64,000 nucleotides of DNA from Gigantopelta aegis (GCF_016097555.1 NC_054703.1:2481920-2545919); one strand, 5' to 3'; positions 44,753-53,311 are shown, counted from the first letter of the stretch. A program made the numbers and translations. Notes: a model not told the origin generated them from the sequence alone.

Positions 44753-46164
44753 TCAACTAGTTGCATTCTGCACAACCATTGTAAATATTCAGTTCCATAG
44801 CGCTATACCCAAACATTTCTTTCTGGCAGAAACGCTGGTTGGGGAAAATTGCAACGCAACCGTCATATTAGCCAACAGTGTGACCCTAGCATTATATAAT
44901 ATGCTTGCAACAGAACACTGGAACATCATTATTTTGGAAAAAAAAAAAAAAAGTAAATTCCTATCTCCGATTATATTTTTTCCCTGTCCCAACCAATATT
45001 TCACGATTGGTATATCAACCGTCGTGGTATATCCTGTCTTGTCTGTGGAAAAGTACATATACAAGATCCCTTTTTAATGTCTATATTCTTGAAAATGGTT
45101 ATAGTCGCCTATATTGTTATAAAATATATAACAGAAGAGCGCCTCGTAAGTTGAATAACTTGTGCATTATAAAATAAAATATGTTCCAAACAAAAGTAGC
45201 GGGGTTTTTTTGAAGCCTACACGTCACAATTATAGCGAACAAATTCAGTGGCGTAGGAGGAGGGAGGGACGGGGGTCATGCCCCCTCCCCAATCAAATTA
45301 AAAAATTATAAAATCATACATACTATGTTACTAGCCCGAGTACTCTGACTGTAAGAGAGCTAGACGGACCTTTGGACAGTTATACGTTCTTATTACAGTC
45401 AGAGACCAACCTATGTATTTTTTTGGCAATTCCTAACAACCAAAAAGTTGGCAAAGATTACCGCTCTAATACCACACCAATCCTATGTTTGACGTCAAAT
45501 ACCTTTACATCGATCATTTTCGAGTTAACTGATAAAAAAAATCCACATATTAATCACTAATACACATACTACAGAAAGAAATCCGACAGCACCCACATTC
45601 AGCTACGCTTCGTGACACTCCGTTGCCATAATTACAAAGCTCGGCGATCTATTTCGAGACGTAGATCACGTGATCGCCCACTGTGTGATTCCGCCTTGTG
45701 CAGCAGTTACAGGGGCCGTCTCATACCAAGTCAGGAATTGCCAAAAAAATAAATAGGTTGGTCTCTGACTGTAATGAGAGCGTATAACTGTCCAAATGTC
45801 CGTCTAGCTCTCTTACAGTCAGAGTACTCGGGCTAACTATGTTACATGCATGCATACATACATACATACATACATACATACATACATACATACATACATA
45901 CATTACATACATAAGTATGTCAACCTCCACATACATGTACAGTACATCAATACATACATACATAGTGTGAATTGGCACTCCAGAATGGGTATTCCACATT
46001 ATTACCCATTGACATTATAATGGTGTAAGGAACCCAAAATATACTCACTTCAAGTACGGCCAAGGGAAGTAACCCTTAAGTCCAATTCCTCTATTCGAGT
46101 CACACATTGCGGCACAAATATCATAGTGTGGTGTCTTTGTTGCCATTCGCAACAGTTCGGTCAT
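27006..46164 (-). CDS. DHFR: Dihydrofolate-reductase-like protein, six exons, 193 aa
   Basis: Exons in coding order: 46164-46049, 42938-42889, 31768-31663, 30899-30770, 28821-28712, 27075-27006 (stop TGA). All introns are GT/AG and phases agree (2,1,2,0,2). Known role of the family: NADPH-dependent reduction of dihydrofolate to tetrahydrofolate in the cytosol. Visible motifs: [13 protein letters not shown] (24-36), FILGRRTW (61-68), NIVIS (83-87), [13 protein letters not shown] (121-133), [20 protein letters not shown] (144-163) and [15 protein letters not shown] (179-193). Length is close to human DHFR (187), and exon 2 and 3 sizes (50 and 106 nt) match those I recall for vertebrate DHFR. 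Oddities against human numbering: Glu30 is Asp41, Phe31 is His42, Phe34 is Tyr45, Arg70 is Leu81 and Asp21 is Tyr32. It may be a diverged paralogue with altered ligand use. The start is the first in-frame ATG, with an in-frame stop upstream. Confidence 0.9.
27204..27827. mobile_element. Large foldback element with terminal hairpins
   Basis: About 620 bp in DHFR intron 5. Two ~130-bp hairpins, each built on ATCATGTTTATGTCC and its complement, stand at the ends. Between them lies a long inverted repeat whose arms contain GTGACGTCATC and GATACGTCCCAC. The whole folds as hairpin, arm, arm', hairpin. A half copy lies at 55967-56308. Non-coding; superfamily unknown. A GGTAC-rich run precedes it (27140-27195). 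Confidence 0.75.
27870..27919. repeat. Poly-G tract (50 bp)
   Basis: Uninterrupted G run in DHFR intron 5. Confidence 0.95.
27920..28638. other. Intron 5 sequence without recognised features
   Basis: Poly-C (28284-28300) and poly-G (28507-28525) tracts and a direct 34-bp duplication around TACTTCTGCTGTGCCCGAAA near 28310-28370. No exon seen. Confidence 0.5.
28639..28710. repeat. Short dispersed repeat Q next to DHFR exon 5
   Basis: CAGTACTATAGTCCATCCC through CTATGAAATTTACTG resembles 61790-61870. It runs up to the exon-5 donor, so the donor-side intron sequence is repeat-derived. Confidence 0.5.
28833..29159 (-). mobile_element. SINE, head A with tail T1, inserted at DHFR exon 5 acceptor
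   Basis: Complete copy in sense with the gene. The 12-bp duplication tctgaggaaaag (28821-28832 and 29160-29171) contains the exon's first base, the acceptor AG and the pyrimidine tract. The SINE's TTCC tail now lies just upstream of the retained acceptor and lengthens its pyrimidine tract. Confidence 0.9.
29172..29457. other. Intron 4 sequence, nothing recognised
   Basis: Unique-looking; short open frames on the plus strand carry no motif I can name. Confidence 0.45.
29458..29795 (-). mobile_element. TTAA-flanked MITE, family 1, copy 3
   Basis: 338 bp bounded by TTAA at 29454-29457 and 29796-29799. Matches 13993-14327 in reverse orientation; inverted ends AGGCATA and TATGCCT. Confidence 0.9.
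29800..30347. other. Intron 4 sequence with a diverged repeat
   Basis: CACTAGCC-type short repeats (29920-30240) and a CA/C run (29868-29899). No exon seen. Confidence 0.45.
30348..30735 (-). mobile_element. SINE, head B with tail T1
   Basis: Complete copy with a 14-bp duplication attataaagagaaa at 30334-30347 and 30736-30749. It ends about 20 bp beyond the donor site of DHFR exon 4, in sense with the gene. Confidence 0.9.
30930..31150 (-). mobile_element. SINE-A/T1, degraded
   Basis: Shortened T1 tail, core and head A in reverse; it carries the target copy (ccacgtgaatatga) of the next SINE at its right end. Confidence 0.75.
31151..31551 (-). mobile_element. SINE-A/T2 with a triplicated tail segment
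   Basis: Complete copy with a perfect 14-bp duplication ccacgtgaatatga (31137-31150 and 31552-31565). A ~63-bp tail unit (GGATGTCAAACATTTGGTAA) occurs three times in tandem, at about 31215, 31274 and 31338. A small T2 fragment follows at 31589-31636. Confidence 0.9.
31769..32147. other. Intron 2 sequence next to DHFR exon 3
   Basis: A/T-rich, no recognised feature other than the acceptor of exon 3. Confidence 0.5.
32148..32258. mobile_element. Palindromic element (about 110 bp)
   Basis: Arms CGAATACGATTTTTATGTC and complement, including GTGAAAACCATATTTTCAC in both arms. Non-coding. Confidence 0.75.
32285..33115. other. GC-richer stretch, possibly decayed coding sequence
   Basis: Composition differs from the A/T-rich flanks and several broken open frames run on the plus strand; one reads [19 protein letters not shown] and another is Arg/Lys-rich. 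This could be a decayed first ORF of a retroelement. I cannot assign it. Confidence 0.25.
33116..33391. other. A/T-rich intron sequence
   Basis: No recognised feature. Confidence 0.5.
33392..33501 (+). mobile_element. About 100-bp mini-element, copy 3
   Basis: Starts TCTGTCCCGGGACAAGCCCC like copy 2 and ends in CGCACT repeated three times, a simple-repeat tail of the kind left by LINE-type reverse transcription. Helix 1 is intact, helix 2 weaker. No target duplication seen. Confidence 0.8.
33502..33875. other. Intron 2 sequence without recognised features
   Basis: Unique-looking sequence before the tandem array; no exon seen. Confidence 0.45.
33876..34517 (+). repeat. About 105-bp tandem array, six units
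   Basis: Units start GAAGAATGACGCGTTTTGGG at about 33879, 33979, 34098, 34199, 34308 and 34411 and differ mainly in TTCG/TTTG run lengths. Open frames across it are repeat artefacts. It ends exactly where the LTR element begins. Confidence 0.9.
34518..35713 (-). repeat. 3' LTR of the Gypsy element
   Basis: About 1.2 kb, beginning in element sense with TGTGACGGTACATGC right after a purine-rich stretch (GAGGTGGGTG). Contains a short internal tandem duplication. Longer than the 5' LTR. Confidence 0.85.
35924..40735 (-). pseudogene. gag-PR-INT-RT-RNase H region of the Gypsy element
   Basis: Domains with approximate places: gag start and a charged Glu/Arg-rich stretch (40735-40200), gag core with zinc knuckle [14 protein letters not shown] (near 39430), protease DTGCSQSLI (near 39210), integrase HHCC zinc-binding part (about 38420), integrase core with SDRGTNF and [13 protein letters not shown] (38200-37850), GPY/F-type module FGPYVVHKR (near 37540), RT with [12 protein letters not shown] and YLDD (37000-36650), RNase H with [12 protein letters not shown] (near 36280). 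Integrase ahead of RT is unusual for Gypsy and is the mark of Gmr1-like elements. Treated as a fossil. Confidence 0.9.
40871..40890 (-). promoter_or_regulatory. Likely primer-binding site
   Basis: In element sense TGGGGCGGTCGTCCCGGATC lies just inside the 5' LTR. It starts TGG, as expected for a complement to a tRNA 3' end, and resembles proline-tRNA primer sites known from retroviruses. The tRNA match was not tested. Confidence 0.55.
40892..41773 (-). repeat. 5' LTR of the Gypsy element
   Basis: About 0.88 kb. Nearly identical to the 3' LTR over aligned parts. Its outer end meets a GT microsatellite. Confidence 0.8.
41774..41955. repeat. (GT)n microsatellite, interrupted
   Basis: About 180 bp of GT with GC and ATTCAT interruptions, starting at the LTR boundary. 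Confidence 0.95.
41956..43398. other. Intron 2/1 sequence around DHFR exon 2 with repeat debris
   Basis: Holds CAGTGGCGTAGCGAG (42415, a hAT-like end), poly-C (42551-42570), poly-G (42710-42723, 43005-43021) and a repeat W fragment (43005-43260). DHFR exon 2 (42889-42938) sits between two of these poly-G-marked fragments. Confidence 0.55.
43399..43795 (-). mobile_element. SINE, head B with tail T1
   Basis: Complete copy with a perfect 14-bp duplication ttacaaactataga at 43385-43398 and 43796-43809; GAAA repeats at the tail. Confidence 0.95.
44060..44836. mobile_element. Inverted-end element Z, long copy with 77-bp poly-C
   Basis: Ends CAGGGTTTCTGCCTGAGGG and TTTCTGGCAGAAACGCTG; flanking gttgg on both sides may be a 5-bp duplication. 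Shares GGTATGGCGCCATACCC and a telomere-like AACCCTAACCCTAAACC with the copy at 60600-60817. Non-coding. Confidence 0.75.
44675..44751. repeat. Poly-C tract (77 bp)
   Basis: Uninterrupted C run inside element Z; the longest homopolymer in the window. Confidence 0.95.
44968..45080 (+). mobile_element. Degraded SINE core fragment
   Basis: CACGATTGGTATATCAACCG and ACATATACAAGATCCC match the SINE core; head and tail absent. Confidence 0.6.
45332..45835. mobile_element. MULE-type element with ~100-bp inverted repeats
   Basis: Arms of about 100 bp, starting TAGCCCGAGTACTCTGACTG, face each other around a ~300-bp centre. A perfect 9-bp duplication, actatgtta, lies at 45322-45330 and 45836-45844. 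Long inverted repeats plus 9-bp duplications are typical of Mutator-like elements. No transposase inside. Confidence 0.8.
45848..45904. repeat. (CATA)n microsatellite
   Basis: About 13 units directly after the MULE-type element, in DHFR intron 1. Confidence 0.9.
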
Positions 46165-46402
46165 AGTTATCTGCACACTTGGTTTTGATCGAATACATGT
46201 GGATTCTTATAGATGATAAATTAAATGTTATGTCGGGAACAAAATCTGCTATACAACAAAGAGTTATTTCCCCACTAATGTAAAATGCAGCTGAGGTTGC
46301 AGTGACGAAAATGAAATCTCATTTCTGATAAAGTAAGATACCCAAGACGAACAGTATATGAGATGTTGAGAGTCAAACAATGTAAGTACCAGTATATGGA
46401 GA
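46165..46402. other. Region upstream of the DHFR-like start
   Basis: Should hold the 5' UTR and promoter of the minus-strand gene. I see no clear TATA box; the SINE starts at 46403, so any upstream control is close or SINE-derived. Confidence 0.35.
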
Positions 46403-46665
46403 GACAGAGAGAGAGAGAGAAAGAAAGAAAGAAATGTTTTATTTAACGATGCACTCAACACATTTTCTTTACGGTTATATGGCATCAGAGATGTGGTTAA
46501 GGACCACACAGATATTGAGCGAGGAAACCTGCTGTCACAACTTTATGGGCTACTCTTTTCGATTATCAGTAATTGATCTTTTATATGCACCGTCCCACAG
46601 ACAGGGTAGTACATACCACGGTCATTGATATACCAGTTGCGGTGCACTGGCATGAACGAGAAAGA
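46403..46665 (-). mobile_element. SINE-A with T1, head-truncated
   Basis: GA/GAAA repeats, T1, core and part of head A, ending in GAGA and CA repeats. About 240 bp upstream of the DHFR-like start codon. Confidence 0.8.
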
Positions 46666-46714
46666 GAGAGAGACACACACATACACACACACACAAACAC
46701 ACACATAGGCTCCG

Positions 46715-46810
46715 ATTTTGGTGGGGGGGGGGGGGGCAGGTTGGCTTTTGTCCAAATTAACGAAAGTGCCAGAATCTGGATAACATTTATTCATATTAAC
46801 ATAATACTGT
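46715..46810 (+). repeat. Repeat W fragment with poly-G
   Basis: G run (46722-46736), then TTTTGTCCAAATTAACG and AGAATCTGGATAACA, also seen reversed at 43200-43250. Confidence 0.6.
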
Positions 46811-46814
46811 AACC

Positions 46815-47130
46815 CATCACAGACCGTGGTATGTGCTATCCTGCCTGTGGTATGATGCATATAAAAGATTCCTTGCTACTAATGGAAAAATGTAGCGGGT
46901 TTCCTAAGACTTAATGTCGAAATTACCACTGGTATATCAAAGGCTGTGGTATGTGTTATCTTGCCTGTGGGATGGTGCATATAAAAGATATAAAAGATTG
47001 CTAGTAATGTCAAAATGTTGCAGTTTTCCTCGCTAAGACTATGTCAGAATTATCAAATATTAGACATCCCAATAACCGACGATAAATTAATCAATGTGCT
47101 CTAGTGGTATTGTTAAACAAAAACAACTAA
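46815..47130 (+). mobile_element. SINE core/T2 mosaic
   Basis: The core segment appears twice (ATGCATATAAAAGATTCC and GTGCATATAAAAGAT), then a T2 tail to 47130; no head. Confidence 0.75.
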
Positions 47131-47154
47131 TATATGGTGAAATATTACCATCCA

Positions 47155-47263
47155 GGGCCCCGTTCCACGAAGCGATCTTAGCACTAAGATCACCTTAAGT
47201 GCATAAGGAAGTCATGTACTTCAGGCGATCTTAGGGATAAGATCGCTTTGTGGAACGCGGCCC
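47155..47263. mobile_element. Palindromic MITE, copy 2
   Basis: Same family as 1348-1453; arms begin GGGCCCCGTTCCACGAAGCG. Confidence 0.85.
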
Positions 47264-47264
47264 T

Positions 47265-47326
47265 GGACACTGGATCCTGTAATCTACCACACTCAGGTGA
47301 ACACTCTACCACTGACCTAGATTCCA
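47265..47326 (-). repeat. tRNA-like SINE head fragment
   Basis: The minus strand reads TAGGTCAGTGGTAGAGTG, an A-box-like sequence, with no conserved core after it. Another small piece of this type is at 52455-52480. Confidence 0.45.
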
Positions 47327-48149
47327 CCCTGAGAAACCAGTATTCTGAAAGTACTGCTAAAGTAATACATGTCCCCTACTGGGACCAACAAATATTCTTA
47401 TCTCCTAAGTTCAAGGGCCAAACTTAAAGGAGGGAACAATTAAGGCATTTGGCCTGCTATGCATATTCAACTATATATAATGCACATTATTGCTTAATAT
47501 CAACAAGTATAATCGTATAGTTAATTAATAAAACGGTTAAATGTGACGGCTATTATATATAACGGACGCAGCCATTTTGTACCATCCCAGTGAATACGCC
47601 CTCTGGCGAGCTGGTGGTTACGTAATGCCTAACGTGTCATGTCAGGAATTAGTCTTTGAACTGAAGAACAAAACATACCTGATTTTTGCGGATGCATCGC
47701 AATGTTCTGTAATAATATCCATCCTAGTAAGCCAGCACCAATTATATATTATTTTTCAATACAAAATAAACCACCATTGTTAAAGTGTTGAAATAACTGT
47801 ATTATGTTTCGTACATAAATTAACCACGTACTGAAACAATAATCGGAGTGTTTTCTTGGTTAATTGGTCTTTTCTTTCCGTGGCCTGTACCTGTGGTTCT
47901 TGATTGGCAGGTGTATATTTAGACGGTCCCCAGAAACTGTGTCTAGACAAACTAAAAAGACGTGCCTCTTTTATGAAGATCACAGGGTATTGTGTGATAA
48001 CAGCACGGATACACCTCAAATCATAATGGACTGTAAGTAATTCTGTAAAACCCTTGATTAAGTAGACTTTCCCATCTAAAATCACAAAACTGACCAATTA
48101 CGTTGTCCCCCCCCCCCCCCCCCCCCCCCCCAAAAAAAAGTATCACTTG

Positions 48150-49808
48150 GGTATCGTGAGTGGCCAGCTTTCAGAAAAGGTTACTCTACCACTGATCACC
48201 TATTTAATATACATTCATTAATCGAAATTTTGAAGATTTTCAAAAAACATTTGATTTAATCTCTAGGACATGTCTTTGGCAAAAATTGTTTAAAAATAAC
48301 ATAAATGGAAAATTCTTAAAAATTATCTATCAAATGTATCAAGGAATAAAATCTTGCATTTGTACAAACAATGAAACATCAGATCTATTCCCTTGCAATA
48401 TCGGTGTCCGTCAAGGAAAAAAATTGTTTTGTTTTCTATTTATTTAAATGATCTAGATAATTACTTAAAAAGCCACAATTGTACTTGGGTATATATAGCC
48501 ACAGATGACATAGCAACAATCTCGGAAACCGCTCTTTATTTTCTAAGCTTATTATATGCCGACGATACTGCGCTTCTCGCAACAAACGCCTCCGATTTAC
48601 AACAATCCCGTAATGCCTTTTCACAATATTGCAATAAATGGAAACTTAAAGTTAACGTAAACAAAACTAAAATAATAATTTTTAATGGTATTGCTAATGA
48701 CTACAAGAAGATATTTACATTAGGAAACTAAACACCCGAAAACGTAAAAGAGTACAAATATTTAGGGTTAACTTTTACCAAATTAAATAGGTTTAAAATA
48801 ACCAAAAAACTGCTAACACAAAAGGCGACAAAAGCAATGTACTTTATCCTATCAAAATCTAAAGACAATAACTTTTCAGTTGAATGTAAATTTAAATTAT
48901 TTGATTCCATGGTTGTCCAGATTCTTTTATATGGATGTAAAGTATGGGGCCATGAAAGTATTGATATTATTGAAGCTATTCATATTACATTTTTAAAACA
49001 CATCCTACCAGTAAAGAAAGGAACCCCACTATTCATGATATACGGTGAACTTGGAAGAAAACCCCTTAAATTAATTATCCAACAAAGGATGATAAGTATC
49101 TGGGCCCGAATTGTTTCTGGAACACAAACAAAAACATCCCTCTTATTGTATAAACTAATGTTACACGACTCTAACATATCTGGATATAATTATAAGTGGA
49201 TAAAACACGTGGAAAATATATTTAATCAACTAGGTATGATCAGTATTTTGATGTCACAAAACGTTTCATCTATACCACTACTTATTCATAACGTTAAATT
49301 AAGACAAAATGATCAGCACCTACAACAGTGGAATAGCGACATAGCTTCATCATCAAGGGGTAAAATATACACCACATTTAAAGAACATCTAACATTAGAA
49401 AAATATATTATAAAATTACCACAAATATCCTGGACTACGTTACTAAAATTTAGAACATCAAACCATTACTTACCAATCGAAACAGGACGATGGAACAACA
49501 CCCCAGTAGAAAGCAGACTATGTACACTATGTAACAAAAATGACATCGGAGACGAATTTCACTATCTACTTACATGCTCTTTCTTTAATAACTCCCGAAA
49601 AAATTGTTAAAGCCATATTATTATAACAAACCCAATATGCTGAAATTCAAACAATTAATGACAAATGACAAAATAAGTCTTCAAAAAAAGTTGTGCAAAT
49701 TAATAAAAGAAATTACGGATAAATTCGGTAAACCTTAAAAAGAATTGTCTCCCAAGCTTATGCTGTCTTATTCCGACTACTACTATCCATGTTTGCATAT
49801 ATATATAT

Positions 49809-49854
<46 letters not shown>

Positions 49855-50041
49855 TATTACTATTAGAAATATATTTCATTTTGTATTATTATTATTAGAC
49901 CTTTTTTGTTTTGATATTGTACATATAAATTTTCTCCTGTAAACCCCATCTTGTCACTGTCATATAATTATTGTTAATGTACCTCATATGCCGCTGAATA
50001 GCGGCCTGGGTGAAATAAAGTTCTGTTCTGTTCTGTTCTGT
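48150..50041 (+). pseudogene. 5'-truncated LINE (non-LTR retrotransposon)
   Basis: Begins inside RT (GYSTTDHLFNIHSLI near 48180), continues with YLNDLDNYL, catalytic YADD (48555-48566), KLKVNVNKTK and EYKYLGLTF. The connection and C-terminal part follow, with CCHC-type zinc motif CTLCNKNDIGDEFHYLLTC (near 49520-49576) and an end near 49738. Breaks: a frameshift near 48410-48430, a stop at about 48729 and a frameshift near 49600. The 3' UTR ends in TTCTG repeats (50020-50041). Endonuclease and ORF1 are absent. Best fit is a Jockey/CR1/I-group LINE; the clade is uncertain. Confidence 0.85.
49798..49855. repeat. (GATA)n microsatellite in the LINE 3' UTR
   Basis: TA then GATA repeats, about 11 units. 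Confidence 0.9.
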
Positions 50042-50570
50042 CGTTTTTGCTCGAACGAGCCCTACCAATAGGTCTAATAGTATTCATTTTTTCTTTGGAT
50101 TAAAAAAAAAAGGAAAAATACTATATCTCCATTTCGTTCTATTGATGTAACCTGAAATATATTTAGTTAAATAGTTTATTATACTATCAAGTCATTTATG
50201 TTGTTTTACAAGTCAGGTTGATGAAAGCGAAGCGCCTTGTCGTAAATTAGAGCATTTGTTTACACTGTGCATAGAGAAGATGGACGGAGCTGACGTCACT
50301 TCGCCCCAAGCTATACCACCGGACGTCACAAAAACGAAACAAAATGGCTTTCCCCAGTTAGCAGGAATAATCATGGGTTTTTTTATTAACTCTAAAATTA
50401 CGCGTTTTTCATCTGTTAAAGTGTCAGTATGTGTTGGTGGTCCGGGTGTGCATCTTTCCAACACATAAGGCTCTTGTTTGAGTTGACCCTACCTTTAAGA
50501 TCGTCCATTGTGGACTTGATATGTTTTACATAGAAAGCTTAACCAAAAAACCTCTTTTGCAGAACATTAC

Positions 50571-50830
50571 CTGCTTCGGTGGCGCAATGGTCAAGCCACC
50601 GGACTACAGGCTGGTAGGTACAGGGTCCGTAGCCCGGTACTGGCTCCAACCCAGAGTGAGTTCTTAAGGGCTCAGTGGATAGGTGTAAGGCCACTACACC
50701 CTCTTGTCTCTCACTAACCACTAACTAAATAACAACTAACCCACTGTCCCAGATAGCTGAGGTGTGTGGCCAGGACAGCGTGCTTAAACCTTAATTGGTT
50801 ATAAGCACGAAAATAAGTTGAAATGAAATG
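50571..50830 (+). mobile_element. SINE-D, complete
   Basis: Head TTCGGTGGCGCAATGG, body, and two-helix tail with CCAGGACAGCGTGCTT and ATAAGCACG. Flanks gcagaacattac and gcaggaaattac suggest an imperfect 12-bp duplication. Confidence 0.85.
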
Positions 50831-50879
50831 CAGGAAATTACTAAAATGGATTTATCAGTTTTTGCATCTGAATTCTTCA

Positions 50880-51195
50880 TGGGGCGGGACATAGCCCAGT
50901 GGTATAGTGCTCGCTTTATGCACAGTCGATTGGGGATCGATCCTTGTCGGTGGGCGTATTGGGTTATTTCTTGTCCCAGCCAGTGCACCACGACTGGTAT
51001 ATCAAAGACTGTGGTATGTGCTATCATGTCTGTGAGATGGTGCATATAAAAGATCCCTTGCAACTAATGGGAAAATGTAGCGGGTTTCCTCTCCATAACT
51101 AGATGTCAGAATTACCAAATGTATGACATTCAAAAGCCAATGATTAATAAATCAATGTGCTCTAGTTGGGTTGTTAAACAAAACAAACTTCAACT
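50880..51195 (+). mobile_element. SINE, head A with tail T2
   Basis: Complete copy. It starts a block in which SINE plus ~100 bp of 3' flank is repeated. Confidence 0.9.
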
Positions 51196-51220
51196 TCGAT
51201 CAGATGCCAATTTCATAGGG

Positions 51221-51598
51221 GGGAAATCTGTGGGCGATTTATTTACCCATGCTAAGAGTACACCATGTGCACGAGACTGTGTTGACGAAGGGAAATCTGT
51301 GGGCGATGTATTTATCCATGCTAAGAGTACACCATGTGCACGAGTCTGTGTTGACGAAGGGAAATCTGTGGGCGATTTATTTACCCATGCTAAGTGTACA
51401 CCATGTGCACGAGTCTGTGTTGACGAAGGGAAATCTGTGGGCGATTTATTTACCCATGCTAAGAGTACACCATGTGCACGAGTCTGTGTTGACGAAGGGA
51501 AATCTGTGGGCGATTTATTTACCCATGCTAAGAGTACACCATGTGCACGAGTCTGTGCTGACGAAAGGAAATCTGTGGGCGATTTATTTACCCATGGG
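51221..51598 (+). repeat. 69-bp tandem array, 5.5 units
   Basis: Units start GGGAAATCTGTGGGCGATTT at 51221, 51290, 51359, 51428, 51497 and 51566, exactly 69 bp apart (23 codons). This keeps 172- and 155-codon frames open on both strands without being genes. A single older unit is at about 51880-51940. Confidence 0.95.
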
Positions 51599-51844
51599 CC
51601 ATTTCTCGATGCAGCCAGTGCACTACGACTGGTATAGCAAAGGCCATGGTATGTGTTGTCCTGTCTGTGGGATGGTGCATATAAAAGATCCCTTGCTACT
51701 AATGACAAAAATGTAGCAGTTTTTTTCCTCTACAAGACTAAATGACAAAATTACCAAATGTTTGACATTCAAAAGCCAATGTGCTCTAGTTGTGCTGTTA
51801 AACAAAACAAACTTTAACTTTGATCAGATGCCAATGTCACCCAT

Positions 51845-51877
<33 letters not shown>

Positions 51878-52150
51878 GGACTGTGGGCAATTTATTTACC
51901 GTGCTAAGAGTACATAATATGCACGTCTGTGTTGACAAAAGGTCGGGACAAACCCCAGTGGTAAATAGCTCGCTTGACGCACGGTCGGTCTGGGATCAAT
52001 CCCTATCGGCGAGTCCACTGGGCTATTTTTTTCTCTAACCAGTGCAGCATGACTGGTATATAAAAGGCCGTGGTATGTGCTATCCTATCTGTGTAATGGT
52101 GCATATAAAAGATCCCTTGCTACTAATGATAAAAATGTAGCAGTTTTCCT
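51599..52150 (+). mobile_element. Two more SINE-A/T2 copies in tandem with their flank
   Basis: 51599-51810 lacks its head. Its 3' flank (ATCAGATGCCAATGTCACCC) repeats that of the previous SINE and includes a 32-bp poly-G (51845-51876) and one 69-bp-type unit. A third SINE-A begins near 51943 and stops at 52150. Together with 50880-51598 this is a tandem segmental duplication. Confidence 0.75.
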
Positions 52151-52151
52151 A

Positions 52152-52460
52152 AGACTATAGGTGGGATTTAGCTCAGTCGGTCGAGTGCTCGTTTGAGGTG
52201 CTTGTGTCGCAGGATTGAACCACTTCGGTGGATCTATTCAGCTGATTTTTTTCCCTTACCAACCAGTGCACCACAACTGGACAAAGGCCGTGGTATGTGC
52301 TATCCTGTCTGTGGGGAAGTGTATATAAAAGATCCCTTGCTGTATTAGGAAAAATGTAGCGGGTTTCCTCTAATGACTATATGTCAGAATTAAATTATGA
52401 AATATTACACATCGAACAGCCTATGATAAATAAATCAATGTGCTCTAGTGGCGTCTACTG
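52152..52460 (+). mobile_element. SINE, head C with tail T2
   Basis: Best copy of head C: GGGATTTAGCTCAGTCGGTC (box A-like) and GCAGGATTGAACCACTTCGG (box B-like), then the shared core and T2. Shows a third tRNA-like head on the same body. Confidence 0.85.
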
Positions 52461-52480
52461 CTGAGCTACATTCCGCCCCG

Positions 52481-52717
52481 AGAAATAAAAACAAAGTCGG
52501 ATCAAAGCTACGAGACAGACTTTAATAAATACTGCATCACACAGCAACATCTAAGCAAATGTGTGAGCCAATCACATGATCGGTCACGTGACTAACGCCA
52601 CATAAGTGTTAATATGTACAATCGGGTGATTCAATACAAAACTGGCAGTAAAAACTCTCATCAATACACGCACTTTGTTATCAGAATACATGGTGTAAAA
52701 TGTGGAAGTCACAACAT

Positions 52718-52749
<32 letters not shown>

Positions 52750-53311
52750 TTGTACTATGCAGAAAAATATAACATGGGTGGCATTCATGCAAAGAGAACA
52801 CAGAAAATCAGAAAATGTATATGTATTCAACTTAAAGATATGGAATAAAGATACATACCACATGTGCTATTTTAGCATAAACCTTTTTTTCTTTTTCCTT
52901 TTCAAAGTGAAAATTATGCCTGTTAAACATTTAGGGCCGAATTTACGAAGCCTGTAACGCAGGCGTTTAAGCATAGTAAATGTGTATGTAGTTATATGCA
53001 TGGAAGTCCAAAACAGGCTTTGTAAATTCGGCTCTTAGTTCTCAGTAATTGTTTTGTGTATGTTGGGCATTATATTACCTGATTTACATTATCCAATACT
53101 ATTTCTCTTTGGTCAAAACATAATTTTACTTACATGCAATGTGACACTTAAAACATAATTTACTTACTTGTTCATGCTTATACCCAATATATGGGACAGT
53201 TTGTATGTTACATACAAATGATTGTGCAAGGATTGATTTATAATCGGAAATTGATCAGTTTAAAATATATATTAAAATTGTCTTAAAAACTATCTAAAGA
53301 TCAGTTTGCCG
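52481..53311. other. Gene-free stretch
   Basis: TA microsatellite (52724-52749) and a palindromic MITE (52933-53036). Otherwise unique-looking A/T-rich sequence. Confidence 0.5.
52933..53036. mobile_element. Palindromic-end MITE (104 bp)
   Basis: Ends AGGGCCGAATTTACGAAGCC and GGCTTTGTAAATTCGGCTCT are inverted; a second inner copy of the arm is partly kept. Non-coding. Confidence 0.75.

Larger units (their letters stand above)
47428..50494 (-). mobile_element. TTAA-flanked element, family 2, long copy carrying a LINE
   Basis: Bounded by TTAA at 47424-47427 and 50495-50498. The end regions match 21101-21644 in reverse. Between them are a poly-C tract (48107-48131) and the LINE fragment. No DDE transposase recognised. 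Confidence 0.7.

Noticed and set aside
45243-45300. hAT element starting CAGTGGCGTAGG
   Set aside because: The end resembles the hAT MITE at 60971, but no inverted partner or 8-bp duplication was found, so it is only a fragment.
51119-51716. 172- and 155-residue repeat proteins on both strands
   Set aside because: Artefact of a 69-bp (23-codon) tandem array; open on both strands and flanked by SINEs.
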